Shown here: one piece after another, positions 21,969 through 34,458 of the stretch
Layout of the letters: each line of letters begins with the position of its first letter
Numbering within the stretch: position 1 is the first letter of the stretch
NCBI GenBank assembly: GCA_958299035.1
Contig: CATQJL010000316.1
Coordinates: 93,208,443-93,272,442 of the forward strand
Direction: 5' to 3'
DNA length: 64,000 nucleotides
Source of the DNA: Cylicocyclus nassatus
Taxonomy: Eukaryota; Nematoda; Chromadorea; Rhabditida; Strongylidae
The notes under the pieces: model-generated
What the model was told of the DNA's origin: nothing
The model's input: the letters and a program-made list of their open reading frames with translations, nothing else
The model's database searches: none
Position numbers and translations under genes: made by a program

Positions 21969-24900
21969 GGACAGCCACACACGAGCTGTTGCATCAGTGG
22001 CAATTGTTTGCCAGCGAATTCGGACAGCAGCACACGAACCGTAGCATCAAAGGCATCGTTTGCCATCGTTTGCCAGCGAATTCGACAGCCACTCACGAAC
22101 TGTAGCATCAACGGCATCGTTTGCCATTGTTTGCCAGCGAATTCGGACAGCAGCACACGAGCTTTAGCATCAAAGGCATCGTTTGCCATCGTTTGCCAGC
22201 GAATTCGGACAGCCACTCACGAACTGTAGCATCAACGGCATCGTTTGCCATTGTTTGCCAGCGAATTCGGACAGTAGCACACGAACTGTGGCATCAACGG
22301 CATCGTTTGCCATTGTTTGCCAGCGAATTCGGACAGCAGCACACGAGCTGTTGCATCAGTGGCAATTGTTTGCCAGCGAATTCGGACAGCCACTCACGAA
22401 CTGTAGCATCAACGGCATCTGTTTGCCAGCGAATTCGGACAGCAGCACACGAGCTGTAGCATCAAAGGCATCGTTTGCCATCGTTTGCCAGCGAATTCGG
22501 ACAGCCACTCACGAACTGTAGCAGCAACGGCATCGTTTGCCATTGTTTGCCAGCGAATTCGGACAGCAGCACACGAGCTGTAGCATCAACGGCATCGTTT
22601 GCCATTGTTTGCCAGCGAATTCGGACAGCCACACACGAGCTGTTGCATCGTTTGCCATTGTTTGCCAGCGAATTCGGACAGCAGCACACGAGCTGTAGTA
22701 TCAACGGCATCGTTTGCCATTGTTTGCCAGCGAATTCGGACAGCCACTCACGAACTGTAGCATCAACGGCATCGTTTGCCATTGTTTGCCAGCGAATTCG
22801 GACAGCAGCACACGAACTGTAGCATCAAAGGCATCGTTTGCCATCGTTTGCCAGCAAATTCGGACAGCCACTCACGAACTGTAGCATCAACGGCATCGTT
22901 TGCCATTGTTTGCCAGCAAATTCGGACAGCCACTCACGAACTGTAGCATCAACGGCATCGTTTGCCATCGTTTGCCAGCGAATTCGGACAGCAGCACACG
23001 AGCTGTAGCATCAACGGCATCGTTTGCCAGCGAATTCGGACAGCAGCACACGAACCGTAGCATCAAAGGCATCGTTTGCCATTGTTTGCCAGCGAATTCG
23101 GACAGCCACACACGAGCTGTTGCATCAGTGGCAATTGTTTGCCAGCGAATTCGGACAGCAGCACACGAACCGTAGCATCAAAGGCATCGTTTGCCATCGT
23201 TTGCCAGCGAATTCGGACAGCAGCACACGAGCTGTTGCATCAGTGGCAATTGTTTGCCAGCGAATTCGGACAGCCACTCACGAACTGTAGCATCAACGGC
23301 ATCTGTTTGCCAGCGAATTCGGACAGCAGCACACGAGCTGTAGCATCAAAGGCATCGTTTGCCATCGTTTGCCAGCGAATTCGGACAGCCACTCACGAAC
23401 TGTAGCAGCAACGGCATCGTTTGCCATTGTTTGCCAGCGAATTCGGACAGCAGCACACGAGCTGTAGCATCAACGGCATCGTTTGCCATTGTTTGCCAGC
23501 GAATTCGGACAGCCACACACGAGCTGTTGCATCGTTTGCCATTGTTTGCCAGCGAATTCGGACAGCAGCACACGAGCTGTAGTATCAACGGCATCGTTTG
23601 CCATTGTTTGCCAGCGAATTCGGACAGCCACTCACGAACTGTAGCATCAACGGCATCGTTTGCCATTGTTTGCCAGCGAATTCGGACAGCAGCACACGAA
23701 CTGTAGCATCAAAGGCATCGTTTGCCATTGTTTGCCAGCAAATTCGGACAGCCACTCACGAACTGTAGCATCAACGGCATCGTTTGCCATCGTTTGCCAG
23801 CGAATTCGGACAGCAGCACACGAGCTGTAGCATCAACGGCATCGTTTGCCAGCGAATTCGGACAGCAGCACACGAACCGTAGCATCAAAGGCATCGTTTG
23901 CCATTGTTTGCCAGCGAATTCGGACAGCCACACACGAGCTGTTGCATCAGTGGCAATTGTTTGCCAGCGAATTCGGACAGCAGCACACGAACCGTGGCAT
24001 CAAAGGCATCGTTTGCCATCGTTTGCCAGCGAATTCGACAGCCACTCACGAACTGTAGCATCAACGGCATCGTTTGCCATTGTTTGCCAGCGAATTCGGA
24101 CAGCAGCACACGAGCTGTAGCATCAAAGGCATCGTTTGCCATCGTTTGCCAGCGAATTCGGACAGCCACTCACGAACTGTAGCATCAACGGCATCGTTTG
24201 CCATTGTTTGCCAGCGAATTCGGACAGTAGCACACGAACTGTAGCATCAACGGCATCGTTTGCCATTGTTTGCCAGCGAATTCGGACAGCAGCACACGAG
24301 CTGTTGCATCAGTGGCAATTGTTTGCCAGCGAATTCGGACAGCCACTCACGAACTGTAGCATCAACGGCATCTGTTTGCCAGCGAATTCGGACAGCAGCA
24401 CACGAACCGTAGCATCAAAGGCATCGTTTGCCATTGTTTGCCAGCGAATTCGGACAGCAGCACACGAACTGTAGCATCAAAGGCATCGTTTGCCATCGTT
24501 TGCCAGCAAATTCGGACAGCCACTCACGAACTGTAGCATCAACGGCATCGTTTGCCATTGTTTGCCAGCAAATTCGGACAGCCACTCACGAACTGTAGCA
24601 TCAACGGCATCGTTTGCCATCGTTTGCCAGCGAATTCGGACAGCAGCACACGAGCTGTAGCATCAACGGCATCGTTTGCCAGCGAATTCGGACAGCAGCA
24701 CACGAACCGTAGCATCAAAGGCATCGTTTGCCATTGTTTGCCAGCGAATTCGGACAGCCACACACGAGCTGTTGCATCAGTGGCAATTGTTTGCCAGCGA
24801 ATTCGGACAGCAGCACACGAACCGTAGCATCAAAGGCATCGTTTGCCATCGTTTGCCAGCGAATTCGACAGCCACTCACGAACTGTAGCATCAACGGCAT

Positions 24901-25404
24901 CGTTTGCCATTGTTTGCCAGCGAATTCGGACAGCAGCACACGAGCTGTAGCATCAAAGGCATCGTTTGCCATCGTTTGCCAGCGAATTCGGACAGCCACT
25001 CACGAACTGTAGCATCAACGGCATCGTTTGCCATTGTTTGCCAGCGAATTCGGACAGTAGCACACGAACTGTAGCATCAACGGCATCGTTTGCCATTGTT
25101 TGCCAGCGAATTCGGACAGCAGCACACGAGCTGTTGCATCAGTGGCAATTGTTTGCCAGCGAATTCGGACAGCCACTCACGAACTGTAGCATCAACGGCA
25201 TCTGTTTGCCAGCGAATTCGGACAGCAGCACACGAACCGTAGCATCAAAGGCATCGTTTGCCATTGTTTGCCAGCGAATTCGGACAGCAGCACACGAACT
25301 GTAGCATCAAAGGCATCGTTTGCCATCGTTTGCCAGCAAATTCGGACAGCCACTCACGAACTGTAGCATCAACGGCATCGTTTGCCATTGTTTGCCAGCA
25401 AATT
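21969..25404. repeat. 3.4-kb segmental tandem duplication, copy 2 (3,436 bp)
   Basis: It carries the same unit order as 18595-21968 with the extra unit at 22437-22560. The match runs through the D unit at 25220; the following K unit ends GCAAATTC here and GCGAATTC in copy 1. One private mark is GTGGCATC in the D' unit at 23975. Confidence 0.87.
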
Positions 25405-26297
25405 CGGACAGCCACTCACGAACTGTAGCATCAACGGCATCGTTTGCCATCGTTTGCCAGCGAATTCGGACAGCAGCACACGAGCTGTAGCATCAACGGC
25501 ATCGTTTGCCAGCGAATTCGGACAGCAGCACACGAACCGTAGCATCAAAGGCATCGTTTGCCATTGTTTGCCAGCGAATTCGGACAGCCACACACGAGCT
25601 GTTGCATCAGTGGCAATTGTTTGCCAGCGAATTCGGACAGCAGCACACGAACCGTAGCATCAAAGGCATCGTTTGCCATCGTTTGCCAGCGAATTCGACA
25701 GCCACTCACGAACTGTAGCATCAACGGCATCGTTTGCCATTGTTTGCCAGCGAATTCGGACAGCAGCACACGAGCTGTAGCATCAAAGGCATCGTTTGCC
25801 ATCGTTTGCCAGCGAATTCGGACAGCCACTCACGAACTGTAGCATCAACGGCATCGTTTGCCATTGTTTGCCAGCGAATTCGGACAGTAGCACACGAACT
25901 GTAGCATCAACGGCATCGTTTGCCATTGTTTGCCAGCGAATTCGGACAGCAGCACACGAGCTGTTGCATCAGTGGCAATTGTTTGCCAGCGAATTCGGAC
26001 AGCCACTCACGAACTGTAGCATCAACGGCATCTGTTTGCCAGCGAATTCGGACAGCAGCACACGAACCGTAGCATCAAAGGCATCGTTTGCCATTGTTTG
26101 CCAGCGAATTCGGACAGCAGCACACGAACTGTAGCATCAAAGGCATCGTTTGCCATCGTTTGCCAGCAAATTCGGACAGCCACTCACGAACTGTAGCATC
26201 AACGGCATCGTTTGCCATTGTTTGCCAGCAAATTCGGACAGCCACTCACGAACTGTAGCATCAACGGCATCGTTTGCCATCGTTTGCCAGCGAATTC
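23808..26297. repeat. 830-bp higher-order repeat, three tandem copies
   Basis: Copies 23808-24637, 24638-25467 and 25468-26297, each with the 14-unit order of 13935-14764. In my reading they are nearly identical; the visible difference is the GTGGCATC mark in the first. Older relatives are at 13935 and 20372. A fourth copy starts at 26298 but changes order after its G unit. Confidence 0.92.
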
Positions 26298-28083
26298 GGA
26301 CAGCAGCACACGAGCTGTAGCATCAACGGCATCGTTTGCCAGCGAATTCGGACAGCAGCACACGAACCGTAGCATCAAAGGCATCGTTTGCCATTGTTTG
26401 CCAGCGAATTCGGACAGCCACACACGAGCTGTTGCATCAGTGGCAATTGTTTGCCAGCGAATTCGGACAGCAGCACACGAACCGTAGCATCAAAGGCATC
26501 GTTTGCCATCGTTTGCCAGCGAATTCGACAGCCACTCACGAACTGTAGCATCAACGGCATCGTTTGCCATTGTTTGCCAGCGAATTCGGACAGCAGCACA
26601 CGAGCTGTAGCATCAAAGGCATCGTTTGCCATCGTTTGCCAGCGAATTCGGACAGCCACTCACGAACTGTAGCATCAACGGCATCGTTTGCCATTGTTTG
26701 CCAGCGAATTCGGACAGTAGCACACGAACTGTAGCATCAACGGCATCGTTTGCCATTGTTTGCCAGTGAATTCGGACAGCAGCACACGAGCTGTTGCATC
26801 AGTGGCAATTGTTTGCCAGCGAATTCGGACAGCCACTCACGAACTGTAGCATCAACGGCATCTGTTTGCCAGCGAATTCGGACAGCAGCGCACGGGCTGT
26901 AGCATCAAAGGCATCGTTTGCCATCGTTTGCCAGCGAATTCGGACAGCCACTCACGAACTGTAGCAGCAACGGCATCGTTTGCCATTGTTTGCCAGCGAA
27001 TTCGGACAGCAGCACACGAGCTGTAGCATCAACGGCATCGTTTGCCATTGTTTGCCAGCGAATTCGGACAGCCACACACGAGCTGTTGCATCAGTGGCAA
27101 TTGTTTGCCATTGTTTGCCAGCAAATTCGGACAGCCACTCACGAACTGTAGCATCAACGGCATCGTTTGCCATCGTTTGCCAGCGAATTCGGACAGCAGC
27201 ACACGAGCTGTAGCATCAACGGCATCGTTTGCCAGCGAATTCGGACAGCAGCACACGAACCGTAGCATCAAAGGCATCGTTTGCCATTGTTTGCCAGCGA
27301 ATTCGGACAGCCACACACGAGCTGTTGCATCAGTGGCAATTGTTTGCCAGCGAATTCGGACAGCAGCACACGAACCGTAGCATCAAAGGCATCGTTTGCC
27401 ATCGTTTGCCAGCGAATTCGACAGCCACTCACGAACTGTAGCATCAACGGCATCGTTTGCCATTGTTTGCCAGCGAATTCGGACAGCAGCACACGAGCTG
27501 TAGCATCAAAGGCATCGTTTGCCATCGTTTGCCAGCGAATTCGGACAGCCACTCACGAACTGTAGCATCAACGGCATCGTTTGCCATTGTTTGCCAGCGA
27601 ATTCGGACAGTAGCACACGAACTGTAGCATCAACGGCATCGTTTGCCATTGTTTGCCAGTGAATTCGGACAGCAGCACACGAGCTGTTGCATCAGTGGCA
27701 ATTGTTTGCCAGCGAATTCGGACAGCCACTCACGAACTGTAGCATCAACGGCATCTGTTTGCCAGCGAATTCGGACAGCAGCACACGAGCTGTAGCATCA
27801 AAGGCATCCTTTGCCATCGTTTGCCAGCGAATTCGGACAGCCACTCACGAACTGTAGCAGCAACGGCATCGTTTGCCATTGTTTGCCAGCGAATTCGGAC
27901 AGCAGCACACGAGCTGTAGCATCAACGGCATCGTTTGCCATTGTTTGCCAGCGAATTCGGACAGCCACACACGAGCTGTTGCATCAGTGGCAATTGTTTG
28001 CCATTGTTTGCCAGCAAATTCGGACAGCCACTCACGAACTGTAGCATCAACGGCATCGTTTGCCATCGTTTGCCAGCGAATTC
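26298..28083. repeat. 893-bp higher-order repeat, two tandem copies (15 monomers each)
   Basis: Copies 26298-27190 and 27191-28083. The first ten units equal the 830-bp repeat, followed by C, B (GCAGCAACGG), L, a 63-bp fusion unit and B'. Unit lengths sum to 893. Private marks: CAGCAGCGCACGGGCTG in the C unit at 26880 and CATCCTTTGCC near 27808, one in each copy. Confidence 0.9.
27066..27128. repeat. 63-bp fusion monomer (E left, F right)
   Basis: It starts as class E (TTGCATCAGTGGCAATTG) and continues with a second GTTTGCC box and a GCAAATTC end as in F. The result is 63 bp, the only length class above 62 that I saw. The duplicate at 27959-28021 is the same. It replaces the run of units between E and the GCAAATTC-ending unit found elsewhere, so it is another deletion junction. 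Confidence 0.87.
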
Positions 28084-28789
28084 GGACAGCAGCACACGAG
28101 CTGTAGCATCAACGGCATCGTTTGCCAGCGAATTCGGACAGCAGCACACGAACCGTAGCATCAAAGGCATCGTTTGCCATTGTTTGCCAGCGAATTCGGA
28201 CAACCACACACGAGCTGTTGCATCAGTGGCAATTGTTTGCCAGCGAATTCGGACAGCAGCACACGAACCGTAGCATCAAAGGCATCGTTTGCCATCGTTT
28301 GCCAGCGAATTCGACAGCCACTCACGAACTGTAGCATCAACGGCATCGTTTGCCATTGTTTGCCAGCGAATTCGGACAGCAGCACACGAGCTGTAGCATC
28401 AAAGGCATCGTTTGCCATCGTTTGCCAGCGAATTCGGACAGCCACTCACGAACTGTAGCATCAACGGCATCGTTTGCCATTGTTTGCCAGCGAATTCGGA
28501 CAGTAGCACACGAACTGTAGCATCAACGGCATCGTTTGCCATTGTTTGCCAGCGAATTCGGACAGCAGCACACGAGCTGTTGCATCAGTGGCAATTGTTT
28601 GCCAGCGAATTCGGACAGCCACTCACGAACTGTAGCATCAACGGCATCTGTTTGCCAGCGAATTCGGACAGCAGCACACGAACCGTAGCATCAAAGGCAT
28701 CGTTTGCCATTGTTTGCCAGCGAATTCGGACAGCAGCACACGAACTGTAGCATCAAAGGCATCGTTTGCCATCGTTTGCCAGCAAATTC
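28084..28789. repeat. 706-bp higher-order repeat (12 monomers)
   Basis: Order H, D, E, D', I, C, B, A, E', G, D, K (GCAAATTC), that is, the 830-bp repeat without its last two units (B and B'). The E unit at 28198 has a private GGACAACCAC. The next H unit at 28790 follows directly. Confidence 0.88.
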
Positions 28790-30528
28790 GGACAGCAGCA
28801 CACGAGCTGTAGCATCAACGGCATCGTTTGCCAGCGAATTCGGACAGCAGCACACGAACCGTAGCATCAAAGGCATCGTTTGCCATTGTTTGCCAGCGAA
28901 TTCGGACAGCCACACACGAGCTGTTGCATCAGTGGCAATTGTTTGCCAGCGAATTCGGACAGCAGCACACGAACCGTAGCATCAAAGGCATCGTTTGCCA
29001 TCGTTTGCCAGCGAATTCGACAGCCACTCACGAACTGTAGCATCAACGGCATCGTTTGCCATTGTTTGCCAGCGAATTCGGACAGCAGCACACGAGCTGT
29101 AGCATCAAAGGCATCGTTTGCCATCGTTTGCCAGCGAATTCGGACAGCCACTCACGAACTGTAGCATCAACGGCATCGTTTGCCATTGTTTGCCAGCGAA
29201 TTCGGACAGTAGCACACGAACTGTAGCATCAACGGCATCGTTTGCCATTGTTTGCCAGTGAATTCGGACAGCAGCACACGAGCTGTTGCATCAGTGGCAA
29301 TTGGCCAGCGAATTCGGACAGCCACTCACGAACTGTAGCATCAACGGCATCTGTTTGCCAGCGAATTCGGACAGCAGCACACGAGCTGTAACATCAAAGG
29401 CATCGTTTGCCATCGTTTGCCAGCGAATTCGGACAGCCACTCACGAACTGTAGCAGCAACGGCATCGTTTGCCATTGTTTGCCAGCGAATTCGGACAGCA
29501 GCACACGAGCTGTAGCATCAACGGCATCGTTTGCCATTGTTTGCCAGCGAATTCGGACAGCCACACACGAGCTGTTGCATCAGTGGCAATTGTTTGCCAG
29601 CGAATTCGGACAGCAGCACACGAACTGTAGCATCAAAGGCATCGTCTGCCATCGTTTGCCAGCGAATTCAGACAGCCACTCACGAACTGTAGCATCAACG
29701 GCATCGTTTGCCATTGTTTGCCAGCGAATTCGGACAGCCACTCACGAACTGTAGCATCAACGGCATCGTTTGCCATTGTTTGCCAGCAAATTCGGACAGC
29801 CACTCACGAACTGTAGCATCAACGGCATCGTTTGCCATCGTTTGCCAGCGAATTCGGACAGCAGCACACGAGCTGTAGCATCAAAGGCATCGTTTGCCAT
29901 CGTTTGCCAGCGAATTCGGACAGCCACTCACGAACTGTAGCATCAACGGCATCGTTTGCCATTGTTTGCCAGCGAATTCGGACAGCAGCACACGAACCGT
30001 AGCATCAAAGGCATCGTTTGCCATTGTTTGCCAGCGAATTCGGACAGCCACTCACGAACTGTAGCATCAACGGCATCGTTTGCCATTGTTTGCCAGCGAA
30101 TTCGGACAGCAGCACACGAACTGTAGCATCAAAGGCATCGTTTGCCATCGTTTGCCAGCGAATTCGGACAGCAGCACACGAGCTGTAGCATCAAAGGCAT
30201 CGTTTGCCATCGTTTGCCAGCGAATTCGGACAGCCACTCACGAACTGTAGCAACAACGACATCGTTTGCCATTGTTTGCCAGCGAATTCGGACAGCAGCA
30301 CACGAACTGTAGCATCAACGGCATCGTTTGCCATCGTTTGCCAGCGAATTCGGACAGCCACTCACGAACTGTAGCATCAACGGCATCGTTTGCCATTGTT
30401 TGCCAGCGAATTCGGACAGCCACACACGAGCTGTTGCATCGTTTGCCATTGTTTGCCAGCAAATTCGGACAGCCACTCACGAACTGTAGCATCAACGGCA
30501 TCGTTTGCCATCGTTTGCCAGCGAATTC
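28790..30528. repeat. Distant copy of the 14.8-16.5 kb block
   Basis: The unit order equals that of 14765-16506 over about 1.7 kb, including the CAGTGAATTC mark (15179 and 29204), CGTCTGCC, TTCAGACAG and GCAACAACGAC marks. The offset is 14,025, dropping to 14,022 after the unit at 29266, which lost 3 bp (CAATTGGCCAGCG instead of CAATTGTTTGCCAGCG; 50 bp in all). A private GTAACATC is seen in the C unit at 29369. Confidence 0.85.
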
Positions 30529-33500
30529 GGACAGCAGCACACGAACCGTAGCATCAAAGGCATCGTTTGCCATTGTTTGCCAGCGAATTCGGACAGCCAC
30601 ACACGAGCTGTTGCATCAGTGGCAATTGTTTGCCAGCGAATTCGGACAGCAGCACACGAACCGTAGCATCAAAGGCATCGTTTGCCATTGTTTGCCAGCG
30701 AATTCGGACAGCCACACACGAGCTGTTGCATCAGTGGCAATTGTTTGCCAGCGAATTCGGACAGCAGCACACGAACCGTAGCATCAAAGGCATCGTTTGC
30801 CATCGTTTGCCAGCGAATTCGACAGCCACTCACGAACTGTAGCATCAACGGCATCGTTTGCCATTGTTTGCCAGCGAATTCGGACAGCAGCACACGAGCT
30901 TTAGCATCAAAGGCATCGTTTGCCATCGTTTGCCAGCGAATTCGGACAGCCACTCACGAACTGTAGCATCAACGGCATCGTTTGCCATTGTTTGCCAGCG
31001 AATTCGGACAGTAGCACACGAACTGTGGCATCAACGGCATCGTTTGCCATTGTTTGCCAGCGAATTCGGACAGCAGCACACGAGCTGTTGCATCAGTGGC
31101 AATTGTTTGCCAGCGAATTCGGACAGCCACTCACGAACTGTAGCATCAACGGCATCTGTTTGCCAGCGAATTCGGACAGCAGCACACGAGCTGTAGCATC
31201 AAAGGCATCGTTTGCCATCGTTTGCCAGCGAATTCGGACAGCCACTCACGAACTGTAGCAGCAACGGCATCGTTTGCCATTGTTTGCCAGCGAATTCGGA
31301 CAGCAGCACACGAGCTGTAGCATCAACGGCATCGTTTGCCATTGTTTGCCAGCGAATTCGGACAGCCACACACGAGCTGTTGCATCAGTGGCAATTGTTT
31401 GCCAGCGAATTCGGACAGCAGCACACGAACTGTAGCATCAAAGGCATCGTCTGCCATCGTTTGCCAGCGAATTCAGACAGCCACTCACGAACTGTAGCAT
31501 CAACGGCATCGTTTGCCATTGTTTGCCAGCGAATTCGGACAGCAGCACACGAACCGTAGCATCAAAGGCATCGCTTGCCATTGTTTGCCAGCGAATTCGG
31601 ACAGCCACTCACGAACTGTAGCATCAACGGCATCGTTTGCCATTGTTTGCCAGCGAATTCGGACAGCAGCACACGAACTGTAGCATCAAAGGCATCGTTT
31701 GCCATCGTTTGCCAGCGAATTCGGACAGCAGCACACGAGCTGTAGCATCAAAGGCATCGTTTGCCATCGTTTGCCAGCGAATTCGGACAGCCACTCACGA
31801 ACTGTAGCATCAACGACATCGTTTGCCATTGTTTGCCAGCGAATTCGGACAGCAGCACACGAACTGTAGCATCAACGGCATCGTTTGCCATCGTTTGCCA
31901 GCGAATTCGGACAGCCACTCACGAACTGTAGCATCAACGGCATCGTTTGCCATTGTTTGCCAGCGAATTCGGACAGCCACACACGAGCTGTTGCATCGTT
32001 TGCCATTGTTTGCCAGCAAATTCGGACAGCCACTCACGAACTGTAGCATCAACGGCATCGTTTGCCATTGTTTGCCAGCGAATTCGGACAGCAGCACACG
32101 AGCTTTAGCATCAAAGGCATCGTTTGCCATCGTTTGCCAGCGAATTCGGACAGTAGCACACGAACTGTAGCATCAACGGCATCGTTTGCCATTGTTTGCC
32201 AGCGAATTCGGACAGCAGCACACGAGCTGTTGCATCAGTGGCAATTGTTTGCCAGCGAATTCGGACAGCCACTCACGAACTGTAGCATCAACGGCATCTG
32301 TTTGCCAGCGAATTCGGACAGCAGCACACGAGCTGTAGCATCAAAGGCATCGTTTGCCATCGTTTGCCAGCGAATTCGGACAGCCACTCACGAACTGTAG
32401 CAGCAACGGCATCGTTTGCCATCGTTTGCCAGCGAATTCAGACAGCCACTCACGAACTGTAGCATCAACGGCATCGTTTGCCATTGTTTGCCAGCGAATT
32501 CGGACAGCAGCACACGAACTGTAGCATCAACGGCATCGTTTGCCATTGTTTGCCAGCGAATTCGGACAGCAGCACACGAGCTGTAGCATCAAAGGCATCG
32601 TTTGCCATCGTTTGCCAGCGAATTCGGACAGCCACTCACGAACTGTAGCATTAACGGCATCGTTTGCCATTGTTTGCCAGCGAATTCGGACAGCAGCACA
32701 CGAACCGTAGCATCAAAGGCATCGTTTGCCATTGTTTGCCAGCGAATTCGGACAGCAGCACACGAGCTGTAGCATCAAAGGCATCGTTTGCCATCGTTTG
32801 CCAGCGAATTCGGACAGCCACTCACGAACTGTAGCATCAACGGCATCGTTTGCCATCGTTTGCCAGCGAATTCGGACAGCAGCACACGAGCTGTAGCATC
32901 AAAGGCATCGTTTGCCATCGTTTGCCAGCGAATTCGGACAGCCACTCACGAACTGTAGCATCAACGGCATCGTTTGCCATTGTTTGCCAGCGAATTCGGA
33001 CAGTAGCACACGAACTGTAGCATCAACGGCATCGTTTGCCATTGTTTGCCAGCGAATTCGGACAGCAGCACACGAGCTGTTGCATCAGTGGCAATTGTTT
33101 GCCAGCGAATTCGGACAGCCACTCACGAACTGTAGCATCAACGGCATCTGTTTGCCAGCGAATTCGGACAGCAGCACACGAGCTGTAGCATCAAAGGCAT
33201 CGTTTGCCATCGTTTGCCAGCGAATTCGGACAGCCACTCACGAACTGTAGCAGCAACGGCATCGTTTGCCATTGTTTGCCAGCGAATTCGGACAGCAGCA
33301 CACGAGCTGTAGCATCAACGGCATCGTTTGCCATTGTTTGCCAGCGAATTCGGACAGCCACACACGAGCTGTTGCATCAGTGGCAATTGTTTGCCAGCGA
33401 ATTCGGACAGCAGCACACGAACTGTAGCATCAACGGCATCGTTTGCCATTGTTTGCCAGCGAATTCGGACAGCAGCACACGAGCTGTAGCATCAAAGGCA

Positions 33501-34458
33501 TCGTTTGCCATCGTTTGCCAGCGAATTCGGACAGCCACTCACGAACTGTAGCATCAACGGCATCGTTTGCCATTGTTTGCCAGCGAATTCGGACAGCAGC
33601 ACACGAACCGTAGCATCAAAGGCATCGTTTGCCATTGTTTGCCAGCGAATTCGGACAGCCACACACGAGCTGTGGCATCAACGGCATCGTTTGCCATTGT
33701 TTGCCAGCGAATTCGGACAGCATCACACGAGCTGTAGCATCAAAGGCATCGTTTGCCATCGTTTGCCAGCGAATTCGGACAGCCACTCACGAACTGTAGC
33801 ATCAACGGCATCGTTTGCCATTGTTTGCCAGCGAATTCGGACAGCAGCACACGAGCTGTAGCATCAAAGGCATCGTTTGCCATCGTTTGCCAGCGAATTC
33901 GGACAGCCACTCACGAACTGTAGCATCAACGGCATCGTTTGCCATTGTTTGCCAGCGAATTCGGACAGCAGCACACGAACTGTAGCATCAAAGGCATCGT
34001 TTGCCATCGTTTGCCAGCGAATTCGGACAGCAGCACACGAGCTGTAGCATCAAAGGCATCGTTTGCCATCGTTTGCCAGCGAATTCGGACAGCCACTCAC
34101 GAACTGTAGCATCAACGACATCGTTTGCCATTGTTTGCCAGCGAATTCGGACAGCAGCACACGAGCTGTAGTATCAACGGCATCGTTTGCCATTGTTTGC
34201 CAGCGAATTCGGACAGCCACTCACGAACTGTAGCATCAACGGCATCGTTTGCCATTGTTTGCCAGCGAATTCGGACAGCAGCACACGAACTGTAGCATCA
34301 AAGGCATCGTTTGCCATCGTTTGCCAGCAAATTCGGACAGCCACTCACGAACTGTAGCATCAACGGCATCGTTTGCCATTGTTTGCCAGCAAATTCGGAC
34401 AGCCACTCACGAACTGTAGCATCAACGGCATCGTTTTCCATCGTTTTCCAGCGAATTC
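30529..34458. repeat. Shuffled higher-order block
   Basis: Contains a D-E pair repeated at 30529 and 30644, a run matching 18648-19062 (from D' at 30759, including the GTGGCATC mark at 31006) and then 1,733-type order to about 32085. From there the order is irregular. Private marks: CGCTTGCC at 31537, GCATTAACGG in the unit at 32626, CAGCATCACACG at 33715. The unit at 33653 has a CCACACAC left part with GTGGCATCAACGG, a mosaic of E and B. No strict tandem period holds across this stretch. Confidence 0.8.
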
